Source: Acidilutibacter cellobiosedens (lineage in GTDB: Bacteria; Bacillota; Clostridia; Tissierellales; Acidilutibacteraceae). From it: a stretch of 64,000 nt of DNA. Positions 8,769 through 17,356 of this stretch are shown here, piece after piece. Within the stretch, counting starts at the first letter, position 1. Each line of letters opens with the position of its first letter. The stretch is from positions 186,001-250,000 of the forward strand of contig NZ_CP035282.1 of the NCBI RefSeq assembly GCF_004103715.1. Direction: 5' to 3'. The notes beneath the pieces were generated by a model, which saw nothing but the letters and a program-made list of their open reading frames with translations, had not been told where the DNA came from and ran no database searches. The translations under genes and the position numbers were made by a program.

Positions 8769-10294
8769 GTCCTTTTACCCCATTTTTTCAATGCCTTATC
8801 ATACTTTGATAAATCTGTTTTCGTAGGTTTCAGTCGGGGTATTCTGCTTTCTGTTTTCATCGGAGGTAATTCCCTTATCTCACTGCATAAATGCCTGTGC
8901 ATGCTTATCAGGCTGTCTACATCCACTGCATCATAACATAGTACTTGGGTTACTGTTTGTGCTGCATTCTCAAAACCATTTTTCTCTGTTAATGAAGCTA
9001 TTACGGATAGTATCTTCCCTCTCTCGCTTCTTTTACATTTATCCAGGTATTTCTTCATATCTTCCGGCATAATGTTATAGATACCACTATATTTTAGTGC
9101 CCCAGGACGTTTGGCAAGCTGCCTCAGATAGGGAAGCCACTTCATGCTTTGCTGTTTATGATCTCCGTATAATCTTTTGTGCCGAACAATTTCGTTTTGA
9201 TTTTCATCCATAGGTATCACATATAAAGATGTAATTTTGATTACAACACGGGTATTTGCGTATTTTGGTGAAACGGAATATTCATGTAATCCATTGTTTA
9301 AATAAAATCGCCCATATCCGTTTGTATGTACTATATGATATCCTGCTGTATCAAACTCTGTTGCAGGCAGCGGTAAAAAATTCTTTTTATCTTCTTCAAA
9401 CAATTTACTGATAAAATCTGCTTTCCTGTAATGCTCCCTGTTTCCGTCTTCATTACATTTGACAAGTAATTCCTCGTTATATTTCCTTAATTCCTGAAAT
9501 CTCGGAATGGGGACTAACATATTTCTCCTGTGGTATCCTACTTTTGATTCAACATTCCCCTTTTCATGCCCTGCCTCAGGATTACAGAATACAGTATCAA
9601 AACCGTAATGTTCCCGAAATCTCATGAATTTTTCAGTCAGGTTACGGCTTCCTTCTTTCAGTATTTTGGTTACAATCGTCTTCGTATTGTCAAACCATAA
9701 CCGGGTTGGAACACCTCCTATATATTCGAATATTGCTTTCAATCCTTCCAACAAACATTCAATATTTTCTCCATAGAATAACTGAAGATATCCCTGATTA
9801 CTGTATGGGAAAGATACATTCAGATATTTTCCGTCATGAAGTACGCCATTTTCATAAAACTGTGCATCCCCGAAATCAACCTGTGCTTCACCCGCAGGGT
9901 GCTCCAACGGCAAATATCCTTCTTTTTCGGTATGAAAAATTTCCTTTTTCTTTAATGTTACAAAAGCCGCTACTGTCCGGTAAGAACAGTCAAAACCTTC
10001 GATTTCTTCTTTCAGTCTGTTATAGACCCTGGTGGCTGTATGACGTTGTTTCTTTTTTGCTTTCTTATCATTCTCCAGCCATTGGGTAATAATTGACTTG
10101 TAAGGATCAAGTTTAGAAAATTCCATATTTGTTTTAACTGCAGGAACAGGCTTGTTCCAATCATTTTTATTAATATACTCCCTTATTGTTTTTCTGTCAT
10201 AACCGGTTTCACGGGATATTTGAGATATATTTTTCCCTTCCTCAAAGTAAAGTTTTCTGATATCATATATTTGTGCCATTGTTAGCATCTCCAT
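8762..10294 (-). CDS. istA: IS21-family transposase IstA
   Basis: A 510-aa DDE transposase with an N-terminal helix-turn-helix (GKNISQISRETGYDRKTIRE) and the triad D in AQVDFGDAQF, D in RLWFDNTKTIV and E in HEKGNVESKVGYHRRN. The gene is intact and overlaps istB. The ribosome-binding site is GGAGG just upstream (complement of CCTCCTTG near 10298). Confidence 0.93.
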   Translation of the reverse strand: MEMLTMAQIYDIRKLYFEEGKNISQISRETGYDRKTIREYINKNDWNKPVPAVKTNMEFSKLDPYKSIITQWLENDKKAKKKQRHTATRVYNRLKEEIEGFDCSYRTVAAFVTLKKKEIFHTEKEGYLPLEHPAGEAQVDFGDAQFYENGVLHDGKYLNVSFPYSNQGYLQLFYGENIECLLEGLKAIFEYIGGVPTRLWFDNTKTIVTKILKEGSRNLTEKFMRFREHYGFDTVFCNPEAGHEKGNVESKVGYHRRNMLVPIPRFQELRKYNEELLVKCNEDGNREHYRKADFISKLFEEDKKNFLPLPATEFDTAGYHIVHTNGYGRFYLNNGLHEYSVSPKYANTRVVIKITSLYVIPMDENQNEIVRHKRLYGDHKQQSMKWLPYLRQLAKRPGALKYSGIYNIMPEDMKKYLDKCKRSERGKILSVIASLTEKNGFENAAQTVTQVLCYDAVDVDSLISMHRHLCSEIRELPPMKTESRIPRLKPTKTDLSKYDKALKKWGKRTC

Positions 10295-10441
10295 TTCCTC
10301 CTTGCAATCTAATCAATTACAAGGATAATATATTGGTCAGATGTCTGCAATGGCATTTGCAATATTGGGGAAATTACCTCTGCAAAAGTGGGGAATTCTA
10401 CTTTGCAATATTGGGTAATTTTATTTTACAGCAAACATTAT

Positions 10442-12076
10442 ATGGTAATGAAACCTTATGTAAAAAAAGAGATAATTGGGTTTATAGTAATATGTTGCAT
10501 GACATTTTTAACACTCTTAAATCCTTATATAATGAAGAAAATATTTGATGAAGCAATTTCTATGCAAAATTTTAAACTACTATTCCGATTTATATTTATT
10601 TATGGTGTAGTATATTTATTGAGACAAGCTTTAGAAATTTATCAAATTTATATATTTACATATATTGGTGAAAAATTAGTGTATGATTTACGGATGAATT
10701 TATATAATGCATTAATGAATAAAAATACCATTGATTTAGAGGAAAAAGGAAAAGGTGAATTAATTTCACAAATTTTAAATGAAGTTCCTATTATTGTAAA
10801 TTTTCTTGCTGGGACAAGTGTAAATATACTAATACAAGTCCTAAATATTACTGCAACTTTTATAATAGTATATTCTTTAAACAAATTAATAGCTATAACT
10901 TTGGTGATTGACGCTTTTTTTATATGGGTTATTACTAAACGTTTTAATCCAAAGTTAAAAAGTATTAATACTTTAATTATAAAAAATAAAGCTACTGTTA
11001 ATAATACAATAAAAGAAAATTTAGATAATCTTAAGATTATTAAATATATGCATTTTTATAAATATGCAGCTAAAAAGTTTTCAAGAGCCTTACATAAAGA
11101 CATATTAGGGAAATTTTCATCTATATCATTGACTAATAAATATAACTTATATTTATCGTTATTATATTTTTTACCTTCACTTATAATTCTATCATATGGA
11201 GGAAATCAAGCTATTAAACAAGAAATAACTGTTGGAACAATGATTGCATTATTTACATATATAAATAATTTCTTAAATCCAATACAAATATTAACGAATA
11301 TAAATATAGATTTTCAAGCATCGATTGTTGCATTCAATAGATATTATGATACTGTTAGTAACACTAATGAAGATAAAAGAGAACTCAAAAAAATCAAATG
11401 TTTAAACGATGGAATAAAATTAAATAATGTTTCTTTTGGCTATGATAAAAACTATTTATTTAAAAATATAAATCTTAATGTACATTTGAATACTGTAGTA
11501 AAAATTACAGGAGAAAATGGAACAGGAAAATCAACTTTAGTTGATTTATTATGTGGTATATTGATCCCAGATAAAGGGGAAATAGAGTATGACGGTATAA
11601 ACATAAATGATATCGATAAGCATTCATTAAAAAAACTTATTGCAATTGTCCCACAAAGAACTTATTTGTTTAACGATACTATAGTAAATAATATAAAAGT
11701 GGGAAGAAATATAGATGAAAAAATTATATTAGATTTATGCAAAAAATTTGAATTAATAAACTCTAATAATAATTTGAATCTAGAATCAATGGTTATTAAC
11801 AATGGTTCTAATATTTCTGGGGGTGAGTGTCAAAAGATATCATTATTAAGAGCTATAGTTAATAATCCGCAAATAATAATATTTGATGAATTTTCTACAT
11901 TTATTGATGAAAAAACTAAAAATATATTTTATAAATATATGAGACAAAACAAAGCAGGAAAGATAATAATTGTAATTTCTCATGAAACGCAGCTTGACTT
12001 AGAAGTAGATATTAATATTGACTTATCAAAACAAAAAATACATATAGACCAAAATTACAAAGAGGCTGTTTTATAA
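10442..12076 (+). CDS. ABC exporter (fused TM and ATPase) for the Cys-rich peptides
   Basis: A 544-aa half-transporter, six-TM domain then nucleotide-binding domain, of the ABC-B type. Walker A is GENGTGKST (about residue 357), Q-loop VPQRTYLF, signature ISGGECQKI, Walker B IIIFDEF, H-loop VISHE. There is no C39 peptidase domain, so leader removal would need another enzyme. I start it at ATG 10442 (MVMKPYVKKE), a normal exporter N-terminus. The frame is open back to 10388, but those codons lie in the end of IS 2. No good ribosome-binding site remains, so the native leader was probably lost to the insertion. Export of the matured peptides is inferred from location. Confidence 0.85.
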   Translation: MVMKPYVKKEIIGFIVICCMTFLTLLNPYIMKKIFDEAISMQNFKLLFRFIFIYGVVYLLRQALEIYQIYIFTYIGEKLVYDLRMNLYNALMNKNTIDLEEKGKGELISQILNEVPIIVNFLAGTSVNILIQVLNITATFIIVYSLNKLIAITLVIDAFFIWVITKRFNPKLKSINTLIIKNKATVNNTIKENLDNLKIIKYMHFYKYAAKKFSRALHKDILGKFSSISLTNKYNLYLSLLYFLPSLIILSYGGNQAIKQEITVGTMIALFTYINNFLNPIQILTNINIDFQASIVAFNRYYDTVSNTNEDKRELKKIKCLNDGIKLNNVSFGYDKNYLFKNINLNVHLNTVVKITGENGTGKSTLVDLLCGILIPDKGEIEYDGININDIDKHSLKKLIAIVPQRTYLFNDTIVNNIKVGRNIDEKIILDLCKKFELINSNNNLNLESMVINNGSNISGGECQKISLLRAIVNNPQIIIFDEFSTFIDEKTKNIFYKYMRQNKAGKIIIVISHETQLDLEVDINIDLSKQKIHIDQNYKEAVL

Positions 12077-12807
12077 TTTAAGCTCTCATTCCTAATTTTG
12101 TCATCAAATGTCATTGAAAAATTCGTAATCTTATTGAATAAATCAATATGTATTTATTGTAAAATAAAATTGGTTCTTCTTATAGTTAGTTGAAAACCGA
12201 ATTTATTATAATAATTTTAATTAGAATTTAGAAGTATTAAATTTTTAAAATGCATATTTAAACCATTATTAGAAAAAACTATAAAATTCATAATATTACC
12301 AAGTAAAGTAATCTTTTTTAAATTGCATTTATTAAATATATTAAGGACAACGCCCGCAGGGCGAGTAATAACAAATCTTTGACATGTTTAATAAATGTAA
12401 TTAGGCTGTTATAAATTGCTGGTATATTTTTCACTATCCTGTTTGCAAAAATGGGGAATCTTATTTTACAATAAACATCCATATCTTTATTTAATTGTAT
12501 ATTTTGCTCTACAGTTATAATAGAGTGACTATTAATATCAAATTTTGGCAATAGAAAAATTGCTTTCCTATCGACTCATATAATAGTATTTTCTCCTATT
12601 TACAGTCTACATCTTAGCTATAAGGAAACTATTTACCTTCTGATCGATACAATAACATTTTATTTTAACCTTGCCATTTATTCAGACTTTTTTTTAATGC
12701 ATCATATTTTTATGTATTTAAATAATGTTGTAAAATAACTCTAAACGAAAAGTTTTACTGTCTTTAATCATGGCTTTCAATTTTGAGGTGTATTTATAAT
12801 GAAGTTC
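12077..12807. other. noncoding region with IS-end remnant and a GC hairpin
   Basis: About 730 bp without a gene. It contains the perfect GC hairpin CGCCC-GCA-GGGCG at 12351-12363, unusual in this AT-rich context, and an IS21-like end at 12442-12470. The rest is AT-rich and featureless. Confidence 0.5.
12442..12470. mobile_element. solitary IS21-like right end (relic)
   Basis: A 29-bp stretch ending in TTATTTTACA matches the right terminus of IS 2 (10402-10430) at 25 of 29 positions and in the same orientation; its middle TGCAAAAATGGGGAATC also matches the internal end repeat TGCAAAAGTGGGGAATTC. It marks a former copy of a related element downstream of the exporter gene. Confidence 0.6.
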
Positions 12808-12816
12808 TGATATAAT
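12808..12816 (+). promoter_or_regulatory. possible extended -10 promoter of dnaX operon
   Basis: TGA-TATAAT forms an extended -10 element about 30 nt before the dnaX start; no good -35 is seen. Confidence 0.35.
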
Positions 12817-12846
12817 ATATATATTATGATAATGTAGGTGAATAAC

Positions 12847-14496
12847 ATGTATAAGGCTTTATATAGGAAATATCGTCCTCAAACTTTTGACCAAGTGTGG
12901 GGACAGGAACATATAACCACAGTTCTTAAAAATCAGATTTTACACGGAAGCATTGGGCATGCTTATCTTTTTTCCGGAACCCGAGGGACAGGGAAAACTT
13001 CTACGGCTAAGATATTTGCAAGAGCTGTTAACTGTTTAAATCTTGTTGACGGGAACCCCTGCAACGAATGTGAGATATGCAAAGGGATAATGGATGAGAC
13101 TATAATGGATGTAATTGAAATGGATGCAGCAAGCAACAACAGCGTAGAAGATGTAAGAGAACTGAGAGAAAAAGTAAAGTATCCTCCTTCAAATTGTAAA
13201 TATAAAGTATATATAATAGATGAAGTTCATATGCTCTCTAAGGGAGCTTTTAATGCGCTTTTGAAAACATTGGAGGAACCTCCGGAACATTTGATATTCA
13301 TTTTAGCAACGACAGAAGTGGAAAAGTTACCTCAGACTATTTTGTCCAGATGCCAAAGATTTGATTTTAAAAGAATTACTGTAAATGATATAGTAAGTAA
13401 TATGAAGAAAATATGTTCTGATATGAATGTGTCAGTAGATGAAAGCGTGCTACATCTTATAGCAAGGAATTGTGACGGCGCAATGAGGGACGCTTTAAGC
13501 CTTTTGGAGCAATGTATTTCTTTTGAAGAAGGGCATATTTCCATGGAAGATGCTTTAGAAATACTGGGGATAACGAATTATGATTTAATATTTCAATTAG
13601 TAGATAATATAAAATATAAAGAATTGGACAAAGCATTGAATTTGATAAATGAAATAATCCAGGACGGAAAGGACATAAATCAGTTTATAAAGGATTTAAT
13701 ATATCATTTTAGAAACCTCATGATTATCAAGACTTCCGTTCACCCTTCGACTATCATTGAAATGGAGCCGGAAATAATCGAAATGTATAAAAAACAAGCC
13801 CAGGATATATCCTTGTCTTTTATACTTGAAGCTTTAAATATTTTCAATGATAGTGAAAATAAAGCCAAATGGTCGACTCAACCGAGAATTATACTTGAGA
13901 TGGCTGTTATAAGACTTATAAAGATGGAAGGAGAAAAAGATATTTATGAAAGAGTAAAGGACCTAGAGGATATAATAGCTAATGGAAGTATACCGGTTAA
14001 CCATAAACCAAAGGAAGAAAAAAAAGAAAAGCCTTACAAAACAGAAAAAATAAAAATTAATGCTCAAGATAAACCAGCAGATAAAGTTGATAAGACAGAA
14101 AAGAGTCAAAGAGATGACGGAAATGAGCTCAATATAGATATTATAAAGGAACGATGGGACAATGTTCTCAAATTCATAAAAGAGAAAAAAATAGTTATTC
14201 ATGCTTTACTAATAGAAGGTTCTCCCATATCATATGAAAATGGTATTTTATCCATAGAATATAAACAAGGCTATGGTATACACAGAGAAGCCATAAGCAA
14301 GGATGACAACAAGAATTTTGTTGAAAAGATTTTATCCGAGTATTTTAATAAAGAGATAAAAGTCCGATTTGTAATGGAAGGGGAAAATTTATTAGAAATA
14401 AATAAAGAAGAAAAGGAAGACATTCTTAAACCCATAATTGATTTTTTTGGAAAGGATTTAATTGAAGTTGAAAAAAAGAATAAGGAGGAAGAATAA
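12847..14496 (+). CDS. dnaX: DNA polymerase III subunits gamma and tau
   Basis: The clamp-loader ATPase, 549 aa from ATG 12847 (AGGTG 5 nt before; an in-frame GTG lies 9 nt upstream). Domain I has Walker A ([14 protein letters not shown]), a zinc module (C in RAVNC, then [10 protein letters not shown]) and Walker B (YIIDEVHML); sensor 1 is [13 protein letters not shown] Lys/Glu-rich linker follows residue 385, then a tau-type C-terminal domain. An A8 run in the linker (14018-14025) puts both other frames onto stops within 10-12 codons (14051 and 14058), so slippage there would give a gamma-like product near 400 aa. ybaB overlaps its stop, and recR follows. Confidence 0.96.
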   Translation: MYKALYRKYRPQTFDQVWGQEHITTVLKNQILHGSIGHAYLFSGTRGTGKTSTAKIFARAVNCLNLVDGNPCNECEICKGIMDETIMDVIEMDAASNNSVEDVRELREKVKYPPSNCKYKVYIIDEVHMLSKGAFNALLKTLEEPPEHLIFILATTEVEKLPQTILSRCQRFDFKRITVNDIVSNMKKICSDMNVSVDESVLHLIARNCDGAMRDALSLLEQCISFEEGHISMEDALEILGITNYDLIFQLVDNIKYKELDKALNLINEIIQDGKDINQFIKDLIYHFRNLMIIKTSVHPSTIIEMEPEIIEMYKKQAQDISLSFILEALNIFNDSENKAKWSTQPRIILEMAVIRLIKMEGEKDIYERVKDLEDIIANGSIPVNHKPKEEKKEKPYKTEKIKINAQDKPADKVDKTEKSQRDDGNELNIDIIKERWDNVLKFIKEKKIVIHALLIEGSPISYENGILSIEYKQGYGIHREAISKDDNKNFVEKILSEYFNKEIKVRFVMEGENLLEINKEEKEDILKPIIDFFGKDLIEVEKKNKEEE

Positions 14497-14831
14497 TGGC
14501 TAAAGGCGGATTCCCTGGAGGGGGAAATATGGGAAATATGATGAAGCAAGTTCAAAAGATGCAAAAGCAGATGACAGAACTTCAAAGCCAGCTTGAAGAA
14601 AAAGAAGTGGAGGCAAGTGCAGGAGGAGGAGCGGTAGTAGCTAAAGCTAACGGGAAAAAAGAATTAATTTCTATTACTATAGATAAAGATGTAGTCGATC
14701 CGGATGATTTGGAGATGCTTCAGGATTTAATATTGGCAGCAGTAAACGAAGCTCTGAGGAATGCAGAAAATTATGTACAGGAGGAAATGAAGAAGATAAC
14801 AGGAGGAATGAATATTCCCGGGTTATTTTAG
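14496..14831 (+). CDS. YbaB/EbfC nucleoid-associated protein
   Basis: A 111-aa DNA-binding protein, usually between dnaX and recR. It forms a tweezer-like dimer on DNA. The Gly/Met-rich N-terminus, the [20 protein letters not shown] helix and the central [20 protein letters not shown] strand region are typical. The ATG overlaps the dnaX stop (TAATG), so translation is coupled. Confidence 0.95.
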   Translation: MAKGGFPGGGNMGNMMKQVQKMQKQMTELQSQLEEKEVEASAGGGAVVAKANGKKELISITIDKDVVDPDDLEMLQDLILAAVNEALRNAENYVQEEMKKITGGMNIPGLF

Positions 14832-14845
14832 AAAAGGGTGATAAA

Positions 14846-15445
14846 ATGGACTATTATGCTTTGCCTATAGCAAATTTAATAGAAGAGTTTTCCAAACTTC
14901 CCGGAATAGGGAGGAAAACTGCTCAAAGATTAGCCTTTTATGTATTGGAATCAGATACTAAAGATGCGGAAAAATTAGCAAATTCAATTATTAATGCAAA
15001 AGAGAAGGTAAAATATTGCAGCATATGCTGTAATTTGACTGATGATGATCCTTGTTATATTTGCACAGATAAAAAAAGGGATACCTCTACTATATGCGTA
15101 GTAGAAGGTCCAAAAGATGTAGTTGCAATGGAAAGGACAAGAGAATATCATGGACTGTATCATGTTCTTCACGGAGCCATATCACCTATTGAAAATATAG
15201 GCCCTGATGATATAAAGATCAGGGAACTTTTAGAAAGAGTTAAGGATGGGCAAATAAGGGAAGTGATCCTTGCCACAAATCCCACAGTAGAAGGGGAAGC
15301 AACAGCAATGTATATAGCAAAACTGTTAAAACCCTTTGAAATAAAAACAACAAGAATTGCCCACGGAATACCTGTGGGGGGAGACTTGGACTACCTTGAT
15401 GAGATAACTTTATCTAAGGCTATGGAAGGAAGAAGAGAAATATAA
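14846..15445 (+). CDS. recR: recombination protein RecR
   Basis: A 199-aa recombination mediator acting with RecO/RecF at gaps. It has the N-terminal helix-hairpin-helix ([18 protein letters not shown]), a four-cysteine zinc module ([16 protein letters not shown]) and a Toprim domain starting [15 protein letters not shown]. The length equals the family norm. It lies 14 nt after ybaB and closes the dnaX operon. Confidence 0.97.
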   Translation: MDYYALPIANLIEEFSKLPGIGRKTAQRLAFYVLESDTKDAEKLANSIINAKEKVKYCSICCNLTDDDPCYICTDKKRDTSTICVVEGPKDVVAMERTREYHGLYHVLHGAISPIENIGPDDIKIRELLERVKDGQIREVILATNPTVEGEATAMYIAKLLKPFEIKTTRIAHGIPVGGDLDYLDEITLSKAMEGRREI

Positions 15446-15459
15446 AATAATCTTTTATA

Positions 15460-15856
15460 TGTATAACCAAAATAAAGTCTTGTGACGGAAAATAAAGTTT
15501 TGTCATGTTTATTAGGGAGCAAGGCTCAAGAATCAAGGAATAAGGATATTTTTAAGAAGGATTTAGAGACAATCACAACAGGCTAAAAATATTGATAGTA
15601 AAGACTTAAGAGGGAAAAGAGATTATGATAAGAATAGTCCTTTTCCCTTTTTTCATATACCTTGATCCTGCCTTTACAACAGAACTTTATTTACTTTTTC
15701 AGAGAGCATTAAGGGGCATTTGAGGGCAAAAAATAATAGGAAGTAAAAAAGAGGTAAAAAGGAAGAAAAATACAAAGGTAGAGATACCAATGGTTAGCGG
15801 GTTGTGCGTGACAGAACTATATTTGCTTTTTGACAGAACTTTATTTTGATTGCACA
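15460..15856. mobile_element. 397-bp internally deleted IS21-like relic
   Basis: The left end TGTATAACCAAAATAAAGTC and the right end (complement) TGTGCAATCAAAATAAAGTT form an imperfect terminal repeat starting with TG. Each end holds extra internal copies of an AAAATAAAGTTTTGTC-like unit: left at 15468 and 15489; right, inverted, at 15677, 15810 and 15832. No transposase remains. The interior holds a hairpin with T run at 15611-15653. Confidence 0.65.
15611..15653 (+). terminator. intrinsic terminator inside the relic
   Basis: AGGGAAAAG and CCTTTTCCCT form a stem, followed by six T. It may end the dnaX-ybaB-recR transcript about 165 nt after the recR stop. Confidence 0.65.
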
Positions 15857-15920
15857 TAGTTAGGATTAAGTTTTTAAGGAAAAAAGGATCAAGAAAAAAA
15901 TTATTTTTGAGCAAAAATGC

Positions 15921-15954
15921 GTAAAGTTTTGTCATAATGAAAATAAAGTCTTGT
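15921..15954. repeat. extra pair of IS21-like end repeats
   Basis: GTAAAGTTTTGTC and AAAATAAAGTCTTGT in tandem, the same units as in the relic at 15460-15856 but outside it and in direct orientation. It suggests a second, further decayed end. Confidence 0.5.
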
Positions 15955-16209
15955 TATAAGGGTTGTAATAACGACTTATCTTATGCAATTTAGTAAAGTC
16001 GTCTTTATTAGCTATATTTATGAAACAAGATTTAAAAATGTCTCTACAAATTAACAGTTCAGGGAGGTAATCGGATTTTCTTATAATAAAAATGCAAAGT
16101 GGAATTATTCGTTTAATTAAAAAGGTTTTTAATTAAAAATGTAGAACATAATATTACTGGGTATAAATACCTTTATAACTTTATAAATTATAGGGAAAGG
16201 ATGATATTT

Positions 16210-16416
16210 TTGTTAAAGCATTTGTTAATTGAAAAAGCATATGAATATCCATTACCTCATAAAGAACCTACTATGCAGGGGTGTAAATATGATAATGTAA
16301 AAGGATACTGGACTTATGAAAATAATAATAAACCTGTAATTTTAGACAAAAATTTTATTAAGCCGAGAACAAAAAAGGCTGATAGAGAGACTGGAGAGGA
16401 TCAAAAAGGTGAATGA
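16210..16416 (+). CDS. candidate precursor peptide of an ATP-grasp system
   Basis: A small protein of 68 aa from TTG 16210, the codon set 9 nt after GGGAAAGG; an ATG at 16201 is open but too close to that site. The sequence has a helical N-terminal part (LLIEKAYEYPLPHKE), a middle with KGYWTYENNNKPVILD, and a charged tail KPRTKKADRETGEDQKGE rich in Asp/Glu plus Lys/Thr. The gene overlaps the following ATP-grasp gene by 8 nt. ATP-grasp ligases of the MvdC/MvdD type link acidic side chains to Lys/Ser/Thr of precursor peptides; the tail has the needed residues. The substrate role is inference; a regulatory partner is the main alternative. Confidence 0.65.
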   Translation: MLKHLLIEKAYEYPLPHKEPTMQGCKYDNVKGYWTYENNNKPVILDKNFIKPRTKKADRETGEDQKGE

Positions 16417-17356
16417 TGTTGAGCATCTAATAATATCTAACTCATTGGATTTTACAACTGATTATGTATGTTATGAATTACAACGTAGGAGTCAAAGTTA
16501 TCTTCGACTAAATAGGGACAAGTTTAGAGACTATCGTATAACCATTAATTTATCTAATGGTATTATGAATATATGGATAGAAAACCAAAAATTTAATATT
16601 AGAGAAGCTACTTTAAAATCAGTATACTTTAGGGCTCCTGTTTTCTTAAGAGATAGTTATAAAGGTTCAATAAGTTTAGAAGAACAGTTATATAGAAGTC
16701 AGTGGAGTTCATTTATCAGGAATTTAATTTATTTTGAAAATGTTTTATGGATGAATAATCCCGTTTCAACTTATAAGGCAGAAAATAAAATTCTACAGCT
16801 GAAATATGCCAGTGAAGTCGGTTTTGATATACCGAAGACAGTAATAACAAATGATGAACAGATAAAAATAGCAGACAGTGATAATCATATTGTAAAATCT
16901 TTAGATACAGCGTTATTTAGAAAAAGTGATAAAGAAATGTTTGTTTATTCAAATGTTATTAAAGGTATTGAGCTTAAAAAAGGAAGTTTAAAGGAAGCCC
17001 CGATTATCCTTCAAGAATATATTTATCCTAAAATAGATTTGAGAGTCACAATTATTGGCAACGAGGTTAAAGCAGTTAAAATTATTAAAGAAAATGAAGG
17101 TATTGATGGTGATTGGAGAAGATGTAAAGATGATGTTGAATTTATTCCTTATGAATTGCCCGAAGATGTTGTAAAAAAATCAATAGAACTTGTTAAAAAA
17201 CTCAATTTATCATTTGGCGCAATTGATTTGGCATATCATAATTCAAAATATTATTTTATTGAGATAAATCCTACTGGCGAGTGGGCATGGTTAGTTGAAA
17301 CTGCTAATCAAAGGATAGACGTAGACATTGTAAATATGCTTATTGAGGGTAAATAA
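16409..17356 (+). CDS. MvdC/MvdD-like ATP-grasp ligase
   Basis: A 315-aa ATP-grasp enzyme related to RimK and the microviridin/graspetide ligases MvdC/MvdD. The N-terminal pre-ATP-grasp part has CYELQRRSQSYLRLNRDKF; the ATP-grasp part shows IILQEYIYPKIDLRVTIIGN and, near the end, the metal-binding FGAIDLAYHNSKYYFIEINP followed by GEWAWLV, highly typical of this group. The start is GTG at 16409, coupled to the overlapping peptide gene. It is followed with no gap by a membrane protein gene. Expected reaction: ATP-dependent amide or ester formation between peptide side chains. Confidence 0.85.
   Translation: MNDVEHLIISNSLDFTTDYVCYELQRRSQSYLRLNRDKFRDYRITINLSNGIMNIWIENQKFNIREATLKSVYFRAPVFLRDSYKGSISLEEQLYRSQWSSFIRNLIYFENVLWMNNPVSTYKAENKILQLKYASEVGFDIPKTVITNDEQIKIADSDNHIVKSLDTALFRKSDKEMFVYSNVIKGIELKKGSLKEAPIILQEYIYPKIDLRVTIIGNEVKAVKIIKENEGIDGDWRRCKDDVEFIPYELPEDVVKKSIELVKKLNLSFGAIDLAYHNSKYYFIEINPTGEWAWLVETANQRIDVDIVNMLIEGK

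Larger units (their letters stand above)
7919..10430 (-). mobile_element. IS21-family insertion sequence 2 (intact)
   Basis: About 2.5 kb with istA and istB on the minus strand. Both ends carry repeats of a unit with CCCCACTTTTGCA (left copy CCTCACTTTTGCA); the right end shows several copies and finishes ...TTTTATTTTACA at 10430, the left end starts near TGTTGGTTCC at 7919. The outermost bases of the two ends match poorly and no target duplication is clear, so exact limits are approximate. It differs from IS 1 in both proteins and ends. Confidence 0.78.
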
